A stretch of 6,942 nucleotides of DNA from CAYVBJ01 sp964449075 (GCA_964449075.1 CAYVBJ010000102.1:1-6942), one strand, 5' to 3'; counted from the first letter of the stretch, positions 1-6,232 are shown. Made by a program: numbers and translations. Notes: generated by a model from the letters alone, not told the origin.

Positions 1-1
1 T

Positions 2-490
2 TTAACGCAAATTGATAAATTGCAGCGGTATCCCAAAATCTTTGCTCTTCAGAATCTGCATTACTTCCTGAAGGTCGTCAATCTTTTTTCCTGACACCCG
101 CACCTGGTCTTCCTGGATAGCCGGCTGGACTTTCAGTTTGGTGTTCTTAATCTCCTTTACAATTTTTTTGGCCGTTTCACGATCGATTCCCTCTTTGATG
201 TCGGCAGTAACTTTAACGGCACCGGAGCTGCTGCCCTCCGGTTTTCCGAACTCAAGAACCTGGGGTTTCAGTCCCCGTTTTACAAAATGTTTAACCAGCA
301 TTTCCCTTACGGCCTGCAATTTCATCGATTCGGCTGCCTGTATCTCTATTTTGTTCTCTTTCCGGTCAAAATTGACTTCGGTGTGCAGTCCGCGAAAATC
401 GTAGCGCGTAGATATCTCTTTCAGAGTGTTATTCACCGCGTTATCCACTTCCTGCTCGTTTACCTGGTTTACTATATCAAATGATGCCAT
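2..490 (-). CDS. yajQ: YajQ family nucleotide / cyclic-di-GMP-binding protein
   Basis: A complete 162-residue protein, the normal size for the YajQ (UPF0234) family. It opens with MASFDIVNQVNEQEVDNAV, followed by the family's RYDFRG segment at about residues 29-34. It closes with VRVSGKKIDDLQEVMQ and FGIPLQFINLR, both matching the conserved C-terminal end of E. coli YajQ. Family members are small cytoplasmic proteins of two ferredoxin-like domains. Homologues have been reported to bind nucleotides or nucleic acids, and in Xanthomonas and Pseudomonas cyclic di-GMP, acting as regulators. Which ligand applies here cannot be read from sequence. The ATG at 490 is the family's usual start, and the TAA lies at 2-4. 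It is transcribed away from the peptidase gene and has no same-strand neighbour in view. No strong ribosome binding site precedes it. Confidence 0.96.
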   Translation of the reverse strand: MASFDIVNQVNEQEVDNAVNNTLKEISTRYDFRGLHTEVNFDRKENKIEIQAAESMKLQAVREMLVKHFVKRGLKPQVLEFGKPEGSSSGAVKVTADIKEGIDRETAKKIVKEIKNTKLKVQPAIQEDQVRVSGKKIDDLQEVMQILKSKDFGIPLQFINLR

Positions 491-529
491 ATTTTTCTGT
501 CTGTTAGGTTTGTTTCCTGAAAATAGAGA

Positions 530-535
530 ATTATA
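530..535 (-). promoter_or_regulatory. Candidate -10 box for yajQ
   Basis: On the minus strand there is a perfect TATAAT 40 bases upstream of the yajQ ATG. The best -35 match about 17-18 bases further upstream (TTCAAC) is poor, 3 of 6 positions. Bacteroidota housekeeping promoters often follow a different pattern (TAnnTTTG), which I do not find here. The call therefore rests on the hexamer and its distance only. Confidence 0.3.
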
Positions 536-615
536 AGCTTACCGGAAATTTTAGTTGAAATTTTTTGATGAGGGTTTCAGAGAGGCAACCGGCGGTCAGC
601 TTTCAGCATTCATTA

Positions 616-646
616 ACTTCGCGCTCCTCCGCGCCCTTGGCGGTTA
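616..646. repeat. GC-rich dispersed-repeat-like element
   Basis: A compositionally abrupt GC-rich block, CTTCGCGCTCCTCCGCGC then CCTTGGCGGTTA, in an AT-rich spacer. Read on the minus strand it is TAACCGCCAAGGGCGCGGAGG followed by AGCGCGAAG. This resembles the 'AACCGC-AAGG-GCG...GCGAAG' type of short intergenic repeat that I recall from many bacterial genomes. I cannot count copies here, so membership in a repeat family is an inference from resemblance. No coding frame or terminator T-run goes with it. Confidence 0.45.
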
Positions 647-688
647 CACCTCAAATTAAGTGGATCTTGCAGAAAATTAACCGCAAAG
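636..688. repeat. 11-base inverted repeat, one mismatch
   Basis: CTTGGCGGTTA at 636-646 is the reverse complement, with one mismatch, of TAACCGCAAAG at 678-688. The 31 bases between are AT-rich. The left arm is the end of the GC-rich block at 616-646, so this could be two partial copies of the same dispersed element facing each other, or the foot of a small mobile or structured element. As RNA it would make a hairpin with a long loop and no T-run, so a terminator is not supported. Confidence 0.5.
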
Positions 689-748
689 AAAAAAGGCTCA
701 GGATTGCAATCTAAAACACAATGTAACTCTGAGCTGAGCACTGCGAAA

Positions 749-770
749 CACTGTGGTTACCACTTCAGTG
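749..770. repeat. Dyad-symmetric site upstream of the peptidase gene
   Basis: CACT-GTGGT-T-ACCAC-TTC-AGTG. The inner arms GTGGT/ACCAC are perfect around a single T, and the outer arms CACT/AGTG pair across a three-base bulge. It lies about 125 bases before the peptidase ATG. Such a dyad could be a regulator binding site. Nothing in the sequence names a regulator, and a chance palindrome of this size is possible. Confidence 0.25.
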
Positions 771-847
771 AATTTTCAGAAGTCAAAATTGGCAAGTTAA
801 TGTCTGCTAAAAAAACAATTGGCATTTTCCGCGATAAAAACAGAATT

Positions 848-853
848 TATAAG
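848..853 (+). promoter_or_regulatory. Weak candidate -10 box for the peptidase gene
   Basis: TATAAG lies 41 bases upstream of the ATG at 894 and matches the -10 consensus at 5 of 6 positions. The hexamer at -35 spacing (TTTTCC) matches only 3 of 6, and a better TTGGCA at 819-824 is too far away (23 bases). The position mirrors that of the candidate yajQ -10 box. Low confidence. Confidence 0.2.
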
Positions 854-893
854 AGTGACTTAATCTTTAATTCAATAATCGGGCGGGGAACTT

Positions 894-3800
894 ATGGTAC
901 CAATTCATCTTGCTTACCTCTATGTAAAAAAAACATTTACTAATTTTCTGGGAACATCCCTCATCGCGCTAACAGGGTTGCTGATCGTTCCGCTTTTCGC
1001 ATCGGCTCAGCAATCCACGCGGATGACCGCGATGCCTTCAATGAGCGACAACCAGGTTGTATTTGTGTACGACAACGATCTCTGGGTAGTGGGGCGTAAC
1101 GGCGGCACAGCCCGGAGGCTTACCTCGGCCGATGGCCGGGAAGAGAACCCGGTTTTTTCTCCCGACGGCAGTATGATCGCATTTAATGCTCCGTATGACG
1201 GAAACATGGACGTCTATGTGATGCCGGCCCAGGGTGGTCCTGCAAAACGATTGACCTGGCATCCCGGCAGTGATGTGGTTCACGGATTTACGCCGGATGG
1301 AAATTCCGTTCTATTTGAAAGTCCGAGAAGCGTACATACAACCCGTTTCAAACACCTCTACACGGTTGATGTTGAGGGTGGCGTTCCTGAAAGAGTGCCG
1401 GTTCCCACCGGTTATAAGTCAGCCATCAGCCCGGATGGGAACTATCTTGCTTATACGCCGCTGAGCGAGGCATTCCACCAGTGGAAAAATTACCGGGGCG
1501 GCAGAACAAGCCGTATCTGGATCATGGACCTGGATGATCTCTCTGTTACAGAAATTCCCAAACCCGAAGGCGGATCCAATGACACCGACCCAATGTGGAC
1601 CCTTAATTCGGAATCTCTCTATTTCAATTCCGACCGAAATGGTGAGTTCAACATCTACCGCTACGACCGCGATTCCGGTGAAGTGGAACAAATTACAGAC
1701 CTGGGGGATTTTCCAGTACTCGAGCCTTCAGCTGCATCCGACGGTACCATTGTTTTTGAACATGCAGGATTTCTGCATCGTCTGAACAGCAGTACAGGTG
1801 AAGTTAGCCAATTGCCTGTCCGGGTTCACTCCGATCTGAAGGAGACAACACCCCGATTTATCAGCGGCACCGAGTGGGTTCGCAATGCGGCTCCGTCGCC
1901 TGATATTGCCAGAGTTGCATTTGAGTACCGCGGTGAAATTGTAACCGTGCCGGCAAAGAAAGGAGATCCCCGGAATATCACGAGCGGATCAGGAGTTCAC
2001 AACCGAAGCCCGGTCTGGTCACCGGATGGCAGTAAAATTGCCTGGTTCTCTGATAAAAACGGAGAATATGCATTGTGGACAGGCAACCAGGATGGAAGCG
2101 GTGAGCCACAGCGAATTGAATTGGATGGGGCCGGTTTTTACGATCAGCCAGAATGGTCACCCGACGGAAACTATATTGCCTACCGGGATAACAGTCAGTC
2201 GCACTGGGTGATTGAACTCGAAACCGGGGAGCAGACAAAAATCGCACAGGAGCCGGTCTACTCACCCCTGAACCTGATGAGCTCGTCATGGTCTCCCGAT
2301 TCAAAATGGCTGGCCTATACCATCCAGGATCATGGCCTTATCCGGACTGTATATGCGTGGTCAACAGAAACAAAAGAATCAATACGGATCACAGATGGCA
2401 TGTCGGAAGCTTCCTCCCCGGTTTTTGATCCCAATGGTGAGTTTCTCTATGTGCTTGCTTCAACAGATGCGGGTCCGCTCAAAGACTGGTTTTCACAGGC
2501 CAGTATCGACATGCAGATGGATTACGGTATTTATGCGATTACACTGAGACAGGACGGGCCCGACCCCCTGCCGCCACAAAGTGATGAAGTAACTTCAGAT
2601 GAGGAATCGGAAGAAGAGACAGGCGAGGAAGAAATTTCTGTACGTATTGATCCTGAAGGCATTGAAGACCGGATTGTTTCCCTTCCGCTTCAGACCGAAA
2701 ACCGGAGAAACCTTCGTGTGGGATCATCCGGAGAACTCTACTGGATTGAAGCTGGAAGCGGAGCATCCATTTCATCATTTGGCACTCCGGGTGACTTAAA
2801 GAAAATCACTTTAAAAGAACGAACACCAAAAACCCTTGCCAGTGGTGTAAATGCATTTGAATTGGATAAACCCGGCAAGAAAATTCTCTATAACCAGGGC
2901 GGAAACTGGTTTGTGACGGCAATTGCAGATCAGCTTCCTTCCGGCAAGGGAAAGCTGGACCTGGATGCAATACAGGTTAAACTAAACCCTGCAGAAGAGT
3001 GGGAGCAGATTTTCCATGAAGCCTGGAGAATCAATCGCGACTACTTCTATGATCCCAATTTCCACGGTGCGGACTGGGAAGCGATGCGCGAAAAATATGC
3101 AGAATTTCTGCCTGACCTGGCAACACGCCACGATCTGTTCAGAGTGATCCGATGGATGCTGAGTGAACTTGCTGTGGGCCACAGTTACCAGAGCCAGGGC
3201 GATCTGCCATTCCGGGCCGAAGGAAATCCGCCCGGATTGCTTGGAGCCGACTACGAAGTTGCCAACGGGCGATACCGGTTCGAAACTATCTATGGCGGAT
3301 TAAACTGGAATCCCAATTTACGCTCGCCGCTGCGCACGCCCGGTGTGGATGTGAAAGAAGGCGAATACCTGATTTCAGTAAACGATGAAGATCTCCGTCC
3401 GCCTCAAAGTGTCTATGAACCCTTCGCAGGCCTGGCCGGTAAACAGGTTAAAATCACAGTTGCTGATAACCCGGATGGAAACAATGCACGTAATGTGACA
3501 GTGGTCCCGGTTTCAAATGAATCGAACATGCGCTATCTCAACTGGGTGGAAGCAAACCAGGAATATGTNNNNNNNNNNNNNNNNNNNNNNNNNNNNNNNN
3601 NNNNNNNNNNNNNNNNNNNNNNNNNNNNNNNNNNNNNNNNNNNNNNNNNNNNNNNNNNNNNNNNNNNNAAGGTAATGCTCGCAGATGAAACTGCCGGTTC
3701 CGGTGGCGATCTGCTTCCCTGGATGTTCAAGAAGTTTGAGATCGGACCGGTAATCGGTAAGCGAACCTGGGGCGGGCTCGTCGGTATTCTCGGGTTTCCC

Positions 3801-4043
3801 GTATTGCGCGACGGCGGCACGATAACTGCGCCAAACCTTGCTTTCTGGACCGAAGAAGATGGATTTGCCGTGGAAAATGAGGGAGTGACTCCTGATATCG
3901 AAGTAGAACAACTGCCTGCAGAGGTCAACAGGGGTATCGATCCTCAGCTTGAACGGGCCATTGAGGAGATCCTGCAAATGCTCGAAGAGAATCCGCCAAA
4001 AGAGTACGAACGGCCGGAGTACCCGGTTCGGACTAAGAATTAA
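894..4043 (+). CDS. Exported tricorn-like S41 serine peptidase, interrupted by an assembly gap
   Basis: A large serine peptidase of the bacterial tricorn type, expected to trim peptides outside the cytoplasm. Residues 1-38 form a signal peptide (KK at 12-13, hydrophobic 21-36, ASA before Q39). Residues 39 to about 680 carry repeated SPDG-type propeller motifs (FSPDGS, FTPDGN, ISPDGN, WSPDGS, WSPDGN, WSPDSK), matching the family's two propellers. An acidic linker lies at 564-580. The C-terminal half has the GHSY motif (H763), a PDZ-like region, AGSGGD (S936), KRTWGG and VENEGVTPD (E994). By alignment to archaeal tricorn, H763, S936 and E994 fit His746, Ser965 and Glu1023, and the Ser-to-Glu spacing of 58 is identical. 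The start is the first ATG after an in-frame TAA at 876. The gap at 3569-3668 hides part of the catalytic domain, although the frame continues through it. It is probably co-transcribed with the lipoprotein gene 59 bases downstream. The substrate is unknown. Confidence 0.93.
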   Translation: MVPIHLAYLYVKKTFTNFLGTSLIALTGLLIVPLFASAQQSTRMTAMPSMSDNQVVFVYDNDLWVVGRNGGTARRLTSADGREENPVFSPDGSMIAFNAPYDGNMDVYVMPAQGGPAKRLTWHPGSDVVHGFTPDGNSVLFESPRSVHTTRFKHLYTVDVEGGVPERVPVPTGYKSAISPDGNYLAYTPLSEAFHQWKNYRGGRTSRIWIMDLDDLSVTEIPKPEGGSNDTDPMWTLNSESLYFNSDRNGEFNIYRYDRDSGEVEQITDLGDFPVLEPSAASDGTIVFEHAGFLHRLNSSTGEVSQLPVRVHSDLKETTPRFISGTEWVRNAAPSPDIARVAFEYRGEIVTVPAKKGDPRNITSGSGVHNRSPVWSPDGSKIAWFSDKNGEYALWTGNQDGSGEPQRIELDGAGFYDQPEWSPDGNYIAYRDNSQSHWVIELETGEQTKIAQEPVYSPLNLMSSSWSPDSKWLAYTIQDHGLIRTVYAWSTETKESIRITDGMSEASSPVFDPNGEFLYVLASTDAGPLKDWFSQASIDMQMDYGIYAITLRQDGPDPLPPQSDEVTSDEESEEETGEEEISVRIDPEGIEDRIVSLPLQTENRRNLRVGSSGELYWIEAGSGASISSFGTPGDLKKITLKERTPKTLASGVNAFELDKPGKKILYNQGGNWFVTAIADQLPSGKGKLDLDAIQVKLNPAEEWEQIFHEAWRINRDYFYDPNFHGADWEAMREKYAEFLPDLATRHDLFRVIRWMLSELAVGHSYQSQGDLPFRAEGNPPGLLGADYEVANGRYRFETIYGGLNWNPNLRSPLRTPGVDVKEGEYLISVNDEDLRPPQSVYEPFAGLAGKQVKITVADNPDGNNARNVTVVPVSNESNMRYLNWVEANQEYXXXXXXXXXXXXXXXXXXXXXXXXXXXXXXXXXXKVMLADETAGSGGDLLPWMFKKFEIGPVIGKRTWGGLVGILGFPVLRDGGTITAPNLAFWTEEDGFAVENEGVTPDIEVEQLPAEVNRGIDPQLERAIEEILQMLEENPPKEYERPEYPVRTKN
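3569..3668. other. Scaffold gap of 100 N
   Basis: Exactly 100 N, a common fixed placeholder for a gap of unknown length. It lies within the catalytic domain of the tricorn-like peptidase, between EANQEY and KVMLADETAG. The frame happens to be kept. From family spacing the true missing segment is probably nearer 240 bases than 100. The residues matching the archaeal oxyanion glycine (Gly918) and the P1-specificity aspartate (Asp936) would fall inside it. Confidence 0.97.
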
Positions 4044-4102
4044 GAATTTTTAGAGAATTTGGGTAAATTCAGACATTCATAAATGTAATTTAAAACTACA
4101 AC
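4044..4102 (+). other. Short spacer with two small inverted repeats
   Basis: The 59 bases between the peptidase stop and the lipoprotein start hold two perfect small hairpins: GAATTT-GGGT-AAATTC (4055-4070) and ACATT-CATA-AATGT (4073-4086). Both are AT-rich with no T-run after them, so they are unlikely to terminate transcription. Read-through into the next gene is plausible. They might influence mRNA processing or stability, which is inference only. Confidence 0.35.
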
Positions 4103-5215
4103 ATGACTGCATCCGGATTTACTCATCTTCTATTACTTTGCCTTCTGATTACAGCTTGCTCTGCTGAAGAATCGGAGTTTGATTCTATTCAGGCTCCCGA
4201 AATTGTGACAAGTCTTGAATTTGAAATCAATGACAGCGATGAGGTTCTCTTCGGACAGATCGCAGATATATCCATTGATTCAAATGACCGTATACTTGTA
4301 CTTGACCCATCGGGGAAAAAGATCCATCTCTTTAACGAAAACGGAGGTTTTTTGGACAGCTCCCTTAATGAAGGCAGAGGCCCGGGTGAAGTACAGTCTA
4401 CAGCTTACCAATTTCACGTATCTCCAGATAACCGTGTGATTCTCCATGACCAGGGATTGCAGCGACTCTCCATATATGATATCTCTGACAATAATTTGCA
4501 GCACATCCGGGATATAAATCTTGACATATTCCCAGCCAACTACCATTTGTCACCTGAAGATAAAATATACCTCCATTCATCTGCATCCTCCAGGCAGGGA
4601 GAAGAAACAGATCGCATCATCATTCTGAATTTGGAAGGAGAAGTTATCGATGACTCTTTTCTTGAATTTGAGAAAGGGGATAACCTCAAAATCAATAACC
4701 TGAATGGTATTTCCAGCATGAGTATCTCTTCAGCTGAGCACGTCAAAAATCTGTTTCTCTTTACGGATGAGATGATTATTCACAACCGGTCAGGTGAGAT
4801 TGAATTTACAGCTTATGATATTACTTCGGGCGAACCGATCCACCAGGTTAACATCAACAGACCCGATGTGCCTTACCCGATTGAAGAGAGGCGTGAATTT
4901 ATCAACTCGTTCGGTGAACGTCTTGGCCTCGGCCGGGAATCAGTCAGTGACCTGGTTTCTGACATGCCCGAAACAAAGGCAGTTGTTCAGAAGTTACTTT
5001 TTAATAAAGAAAACAACTCTGTCTGGATGAATATATTGGACACCGGGGACGATATCGACTGGCTGATTTTTTCTGATTCAGGAGAATTGACCGGCCGTTT
5101 TAACCAGGATTTTGAGGGATCAATCCTGGCTGTGGATGATGGTAATCTTTATGTACAGTCGGAAGATGAAAATGAATCACCATTCATACAAGTTTACTCC
5201 TATCAGTTTCAATAA
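4103..5215 (+). CDS. Lipoprotein with six-bladed beta-propeller (GRGPGE type)
   Basis: 370 residues. The N-terminus is a lipoprotein signal: hydrophobic 8-18 and lipobox I-T-A-C with Cys19. The acidic run SAEESE follows directly, which in Bacteroidota can mark lipoproteins for the cell surface. The body reads as about six propeller blades, near residues 53-85, 104-135, 150-190, 215-250, 295-330 and 340-370, with NHL-like strands such as ISIDSNDRILVLDPSGKKI. The GRGPGE motif at residues 91-96 is a hallmark I associate with the '6-bladed beta-propeller' proteins common in Bacteroidota. Such proteins are thought to be binding scaffolds rather than enzymes, and no catalytic motif is evident. It starts at the first ATG after the peptidase stop. 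The small membrane protein follows closely, which suggests one transcript. Ligand and partner are unknown. Confidence 0.85.
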   Translation: MTASGFTHLLLLCLLITACSAEESEFDSIQAPEIVTSLEFEINDSDEVLFGQIADISIDSNDRILVLDPSGKKIHLFNENGGFLDSSLNEGRGPGEVQSTAYQFHVSPDNRVILHDQGLQRLSIYDISDNNLQHIRDINLDIFPANYHLSPEDKIYLHSSASSRQGEETDRIIILNLEGEVIDDSFLEFEKGDNLKINNLNGISSMSISSAEHVKNLFLFTDEMIIHNRSGEIEFTAYDITSGEPIHQVNINRPDVPYPIEERREFINSFGERLGLGRESVSDLVSDMPETKAVVQKLLFNKENNSVWMNILDTGDDIDWLIFSDSGELTGRFNQDFEGSILAVDDGNLYVQSEDENESPFIQVYSYQFQ

Positions 5216-5241
5216 ATATCATGCCGTCTAAAATTTCTGTC

Positions 5242-5268
5242 AACGGAAACCAAAAAGCCGTTTTTTTT
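5242..5268 (+). terminator. Weak hairpin plus T8, possible intrinsic terminator
   Basis: AACGG (5242-5246) pairs with CCGTT (5258-5262) across an 11-base loop and runs straight into eight T. This has the outline of a Rho-independent terminator after the lipoprotein gene. The stem is only five pairs and the loop is large. The same bases can be read as coding (see the entry starting at 5221), in which case this is not a terminator. Both readings are possible; I favour coding slightly. Confidence 0.3.
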
Positions 5269-5276
5269 CTTCCTTA

Positions 5277-5477
5277 ATGGGTGGTATCATCTGCACCGTA
5301 CTATCAGCTTTGGGTTTCTATGTTGCTTTTTGGGGTGATGCCATCAGCGGCGGGATTCCTTTTTTACCCGGCGGCGTGAACACGTTAATTGGACGTCTGA
5401 TGTTTGGAGGCGGTGCTTTTATAACTGCTTTACTTGCACTGTATGCTTTTTCGGAATTGATCAGGAGAAAGAGATAA
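5277..5477 (+). CDS. Small two-helix membrane protein, function unknown
   Basis: 66 residues from the ATG at 5277. Two hydrophobic segments (about residues 2-18 and 43-61) are joined by a glycine/proline-rich loop (SGGIPFLPGGVN), and the C-terminus is basic (ELIRRKR). Charge distribution puts the C-terminus in the cytoplasm, so both ends are inside. I do not recognise a family and no catalytic residues are evident. The first helix begins almost at the initiator Met with no basic N-region, which is unusual and is one reason to think the true start is at 5221 with a frame break between. It lies downstream of the lipoprotein gene and ends 17 bases before the end of the convergent minus-strand gene. 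Confidence 0.6.
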   Translation: MGGIICTVLSALGFYVAFWGDAISGGIPFLPGGVNTLIGRLMFGGGAFITALLALYAFSELIRRKR

Positions 5478-5494
5478 TGGGTATCCGAAACCTG

Positions 5495-6232
5495 TCAGGT
5501 ATTTGGCATGGGCTGAAGTTGCACGTGAAGATGGTCGGCCGTACCTGTATGCCTGAGTGTACGAAATCCCAAAACCCTGAATGAAATTTCGAGCCAGGCA
5601 TTTCGAACATACCCGTGACCAATGGTTCGCAGATCAACAGCATGTACATATCCCGTCTCCTGGCGATAATGGAGCGAATTTGGGTTTAAAGTCAATCCCA
5701 TCCGGCTGTAATCCTCCGGGGTTCTCTCAATATCTGTTATCACAAGTTCACTATTTGCAAGTGTGACAGTTGCAACCGCCATTCTCAAAACAGGATGCAT
5801 TGAGCGATACAAATTTTTTACCTCTTCCGTTTTTGCGTTGCTGCCCGATAGGAACATAAGCGAATGAAAACTGAAGCCAAGTACTGCAACGGTAATCAGA
5901 ATTAACGATATTCGATAGAAATACCGGGTATTTTTTACCTTTCTGAAAAGAGCCAAAACATAGATAAATAACAGGATGACGGACGCAAAAACACCTCCGG
6001 CAATCGCAGGCCACGCAGCAAAATTCAGACTGTTAATCAAATAAAGAGACGTTCGCACAGAAAGGATAAAAGGAAAAATGCCAAGAAAAAGCAGAGTTAC
6101 TATACCCAACACTGCAAATGCAAACATTTTTTTCCATCGATTCTTTACCGGTTTTTGAAGTTCAAACTTGCCGGAGGGATTTTTATCCAGGTTCAGAAGC
6201 CATTCGATATCTCTATTGGTAATTTCACTCAT
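5495..6232 (-). CDS. Three-helix membrane protein with C-terminal M15/DD-peptidase-like domain
   Basis: 245 residues. The N-terminal 30 or so are cytoplasmic (basic KPVKNRWKK before helix 1). Helices lie at about 37-59, 72-95 and 107-128. The second loop is basic (FRKVKNTRYFYR), so the positive-inside rule places the C-terminal 115 residues in the periplasm. That part holds SLHY (H188), GYVHAVDLR (H197, D200, R202) and TADHLHVQL (D233, H236). The pattern His...AVDLR...DxxH resembles the zinc site of M15-type peptidoglycan peptidases, with D233-x-x-H236 like the DxxH of phage endopeptidases. The His188-to-Asp200 spacing is 12, longer than the usual 7, so the ligand assignment is tentative. The likely role is peptidoglycan peptide cleavage tethered to the inner membrane, by inference. 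The ATG at 6232 is preceded by an in-frame stop. The gene ends 17 bases from the convergent plus-strand gene. Confidence 0.75.
   Translation of the reverse strand: MSEITNRDIEWLLNLDKNPSGKFELQKPVKNRWKKMFAFAVLGIVTLLFLGIFPFILSVRTSLYLINSLNFAAWPAIAGGVFASVILLFIYVLALFRKVKNTRYFYRISLILITVAVLGFSFHSLMFLSGSNAKTEEVKNLYRSMHPVLRMAVATVTLANSELVITDIERTPEDYSRMGLTLNPNSLHYRQETGYVHAVDLRTIGHGYVRNAWLEISFRVLGFRTLRHTGTADHLHVQLQPMPNT

Larger units (their letters stand above)
491..893. other. Non-coding stretch between divergent genes
   Basis: This 403-base stretch separates the yajQ start (minus strand) from the peptidase start (plus strand). It should hold both promoters and 5' leaders. I see a candidate yajQ -10 box (530-535), a GC-rich repeat-like block (616-646) with an inverted partner (678-688), a dyad (749-770), the inverted pair AATTTT/AAAATT at 771-776 and 785-790, and a weak TATAAG (848-853) 41 bases before the peptidase ATG. 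The rest is AT-rich with no convincing coding frame. An open frame at 704-943 is probably chance: its protein has no recognisable composition or motif and it overruns the peptidase start. Confidence 0.6.
5221..5477 (+). pseudogene. Probable full extent of the small membrane protein, with a -1 frame break at T8
   Basis: An ATG at 5221, five bases after the lipoprotein stop, reads MPSKISVNGNQKAVFFLP and then stops at 5275-5277. If one T is added to the run of eight T at 5261-5268, the frame becomes MPSKISVNGNQKAVFFSSLM and flows into the two-helix protein starting at 5277. The joined product of about 85 residues has a natural polar, basic N-terminus before the first helix. The in-frame 5' extension of the 5277 frame is closed by TAA at 5229. 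Explanations are a homopolymer sequencing error, a real frameshift mutation, or programmed slippage: T_TTT_TTT is in the correct phase for a -1 slip. I label it as a broken gene only provisionally. Confidence 0.5.

Noticed and set aside
138..484. Plus-strand frames opposite yajQ
   Set aside because: They are antisense shadows of a highly conserved 162-residue family with a full-length match on the other strand.
704..943. Open frame of 79 codons on the plus strand in the spacer before the peptidase gene
   Set aside because: It overlaps the well-supported peptidase start by 50 bases in another frame, has no recognisable motif or hydrophobic pattern, and lies over the region that should hold the promoter and leader.
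3513..3977. Minus-strand open frames across the N gap
   Set aside because: They are antisense to the conserved catalytic part of the peptidase and stay open partly because N codons cannot stop. Their proteins look like chance translation.
4055..4086. Two small hairpins after the peptidase stop as a terminator
   Set aside because: The stems are AT-rich and no T-run follows, so neither has the form of an intrinsic terminator.
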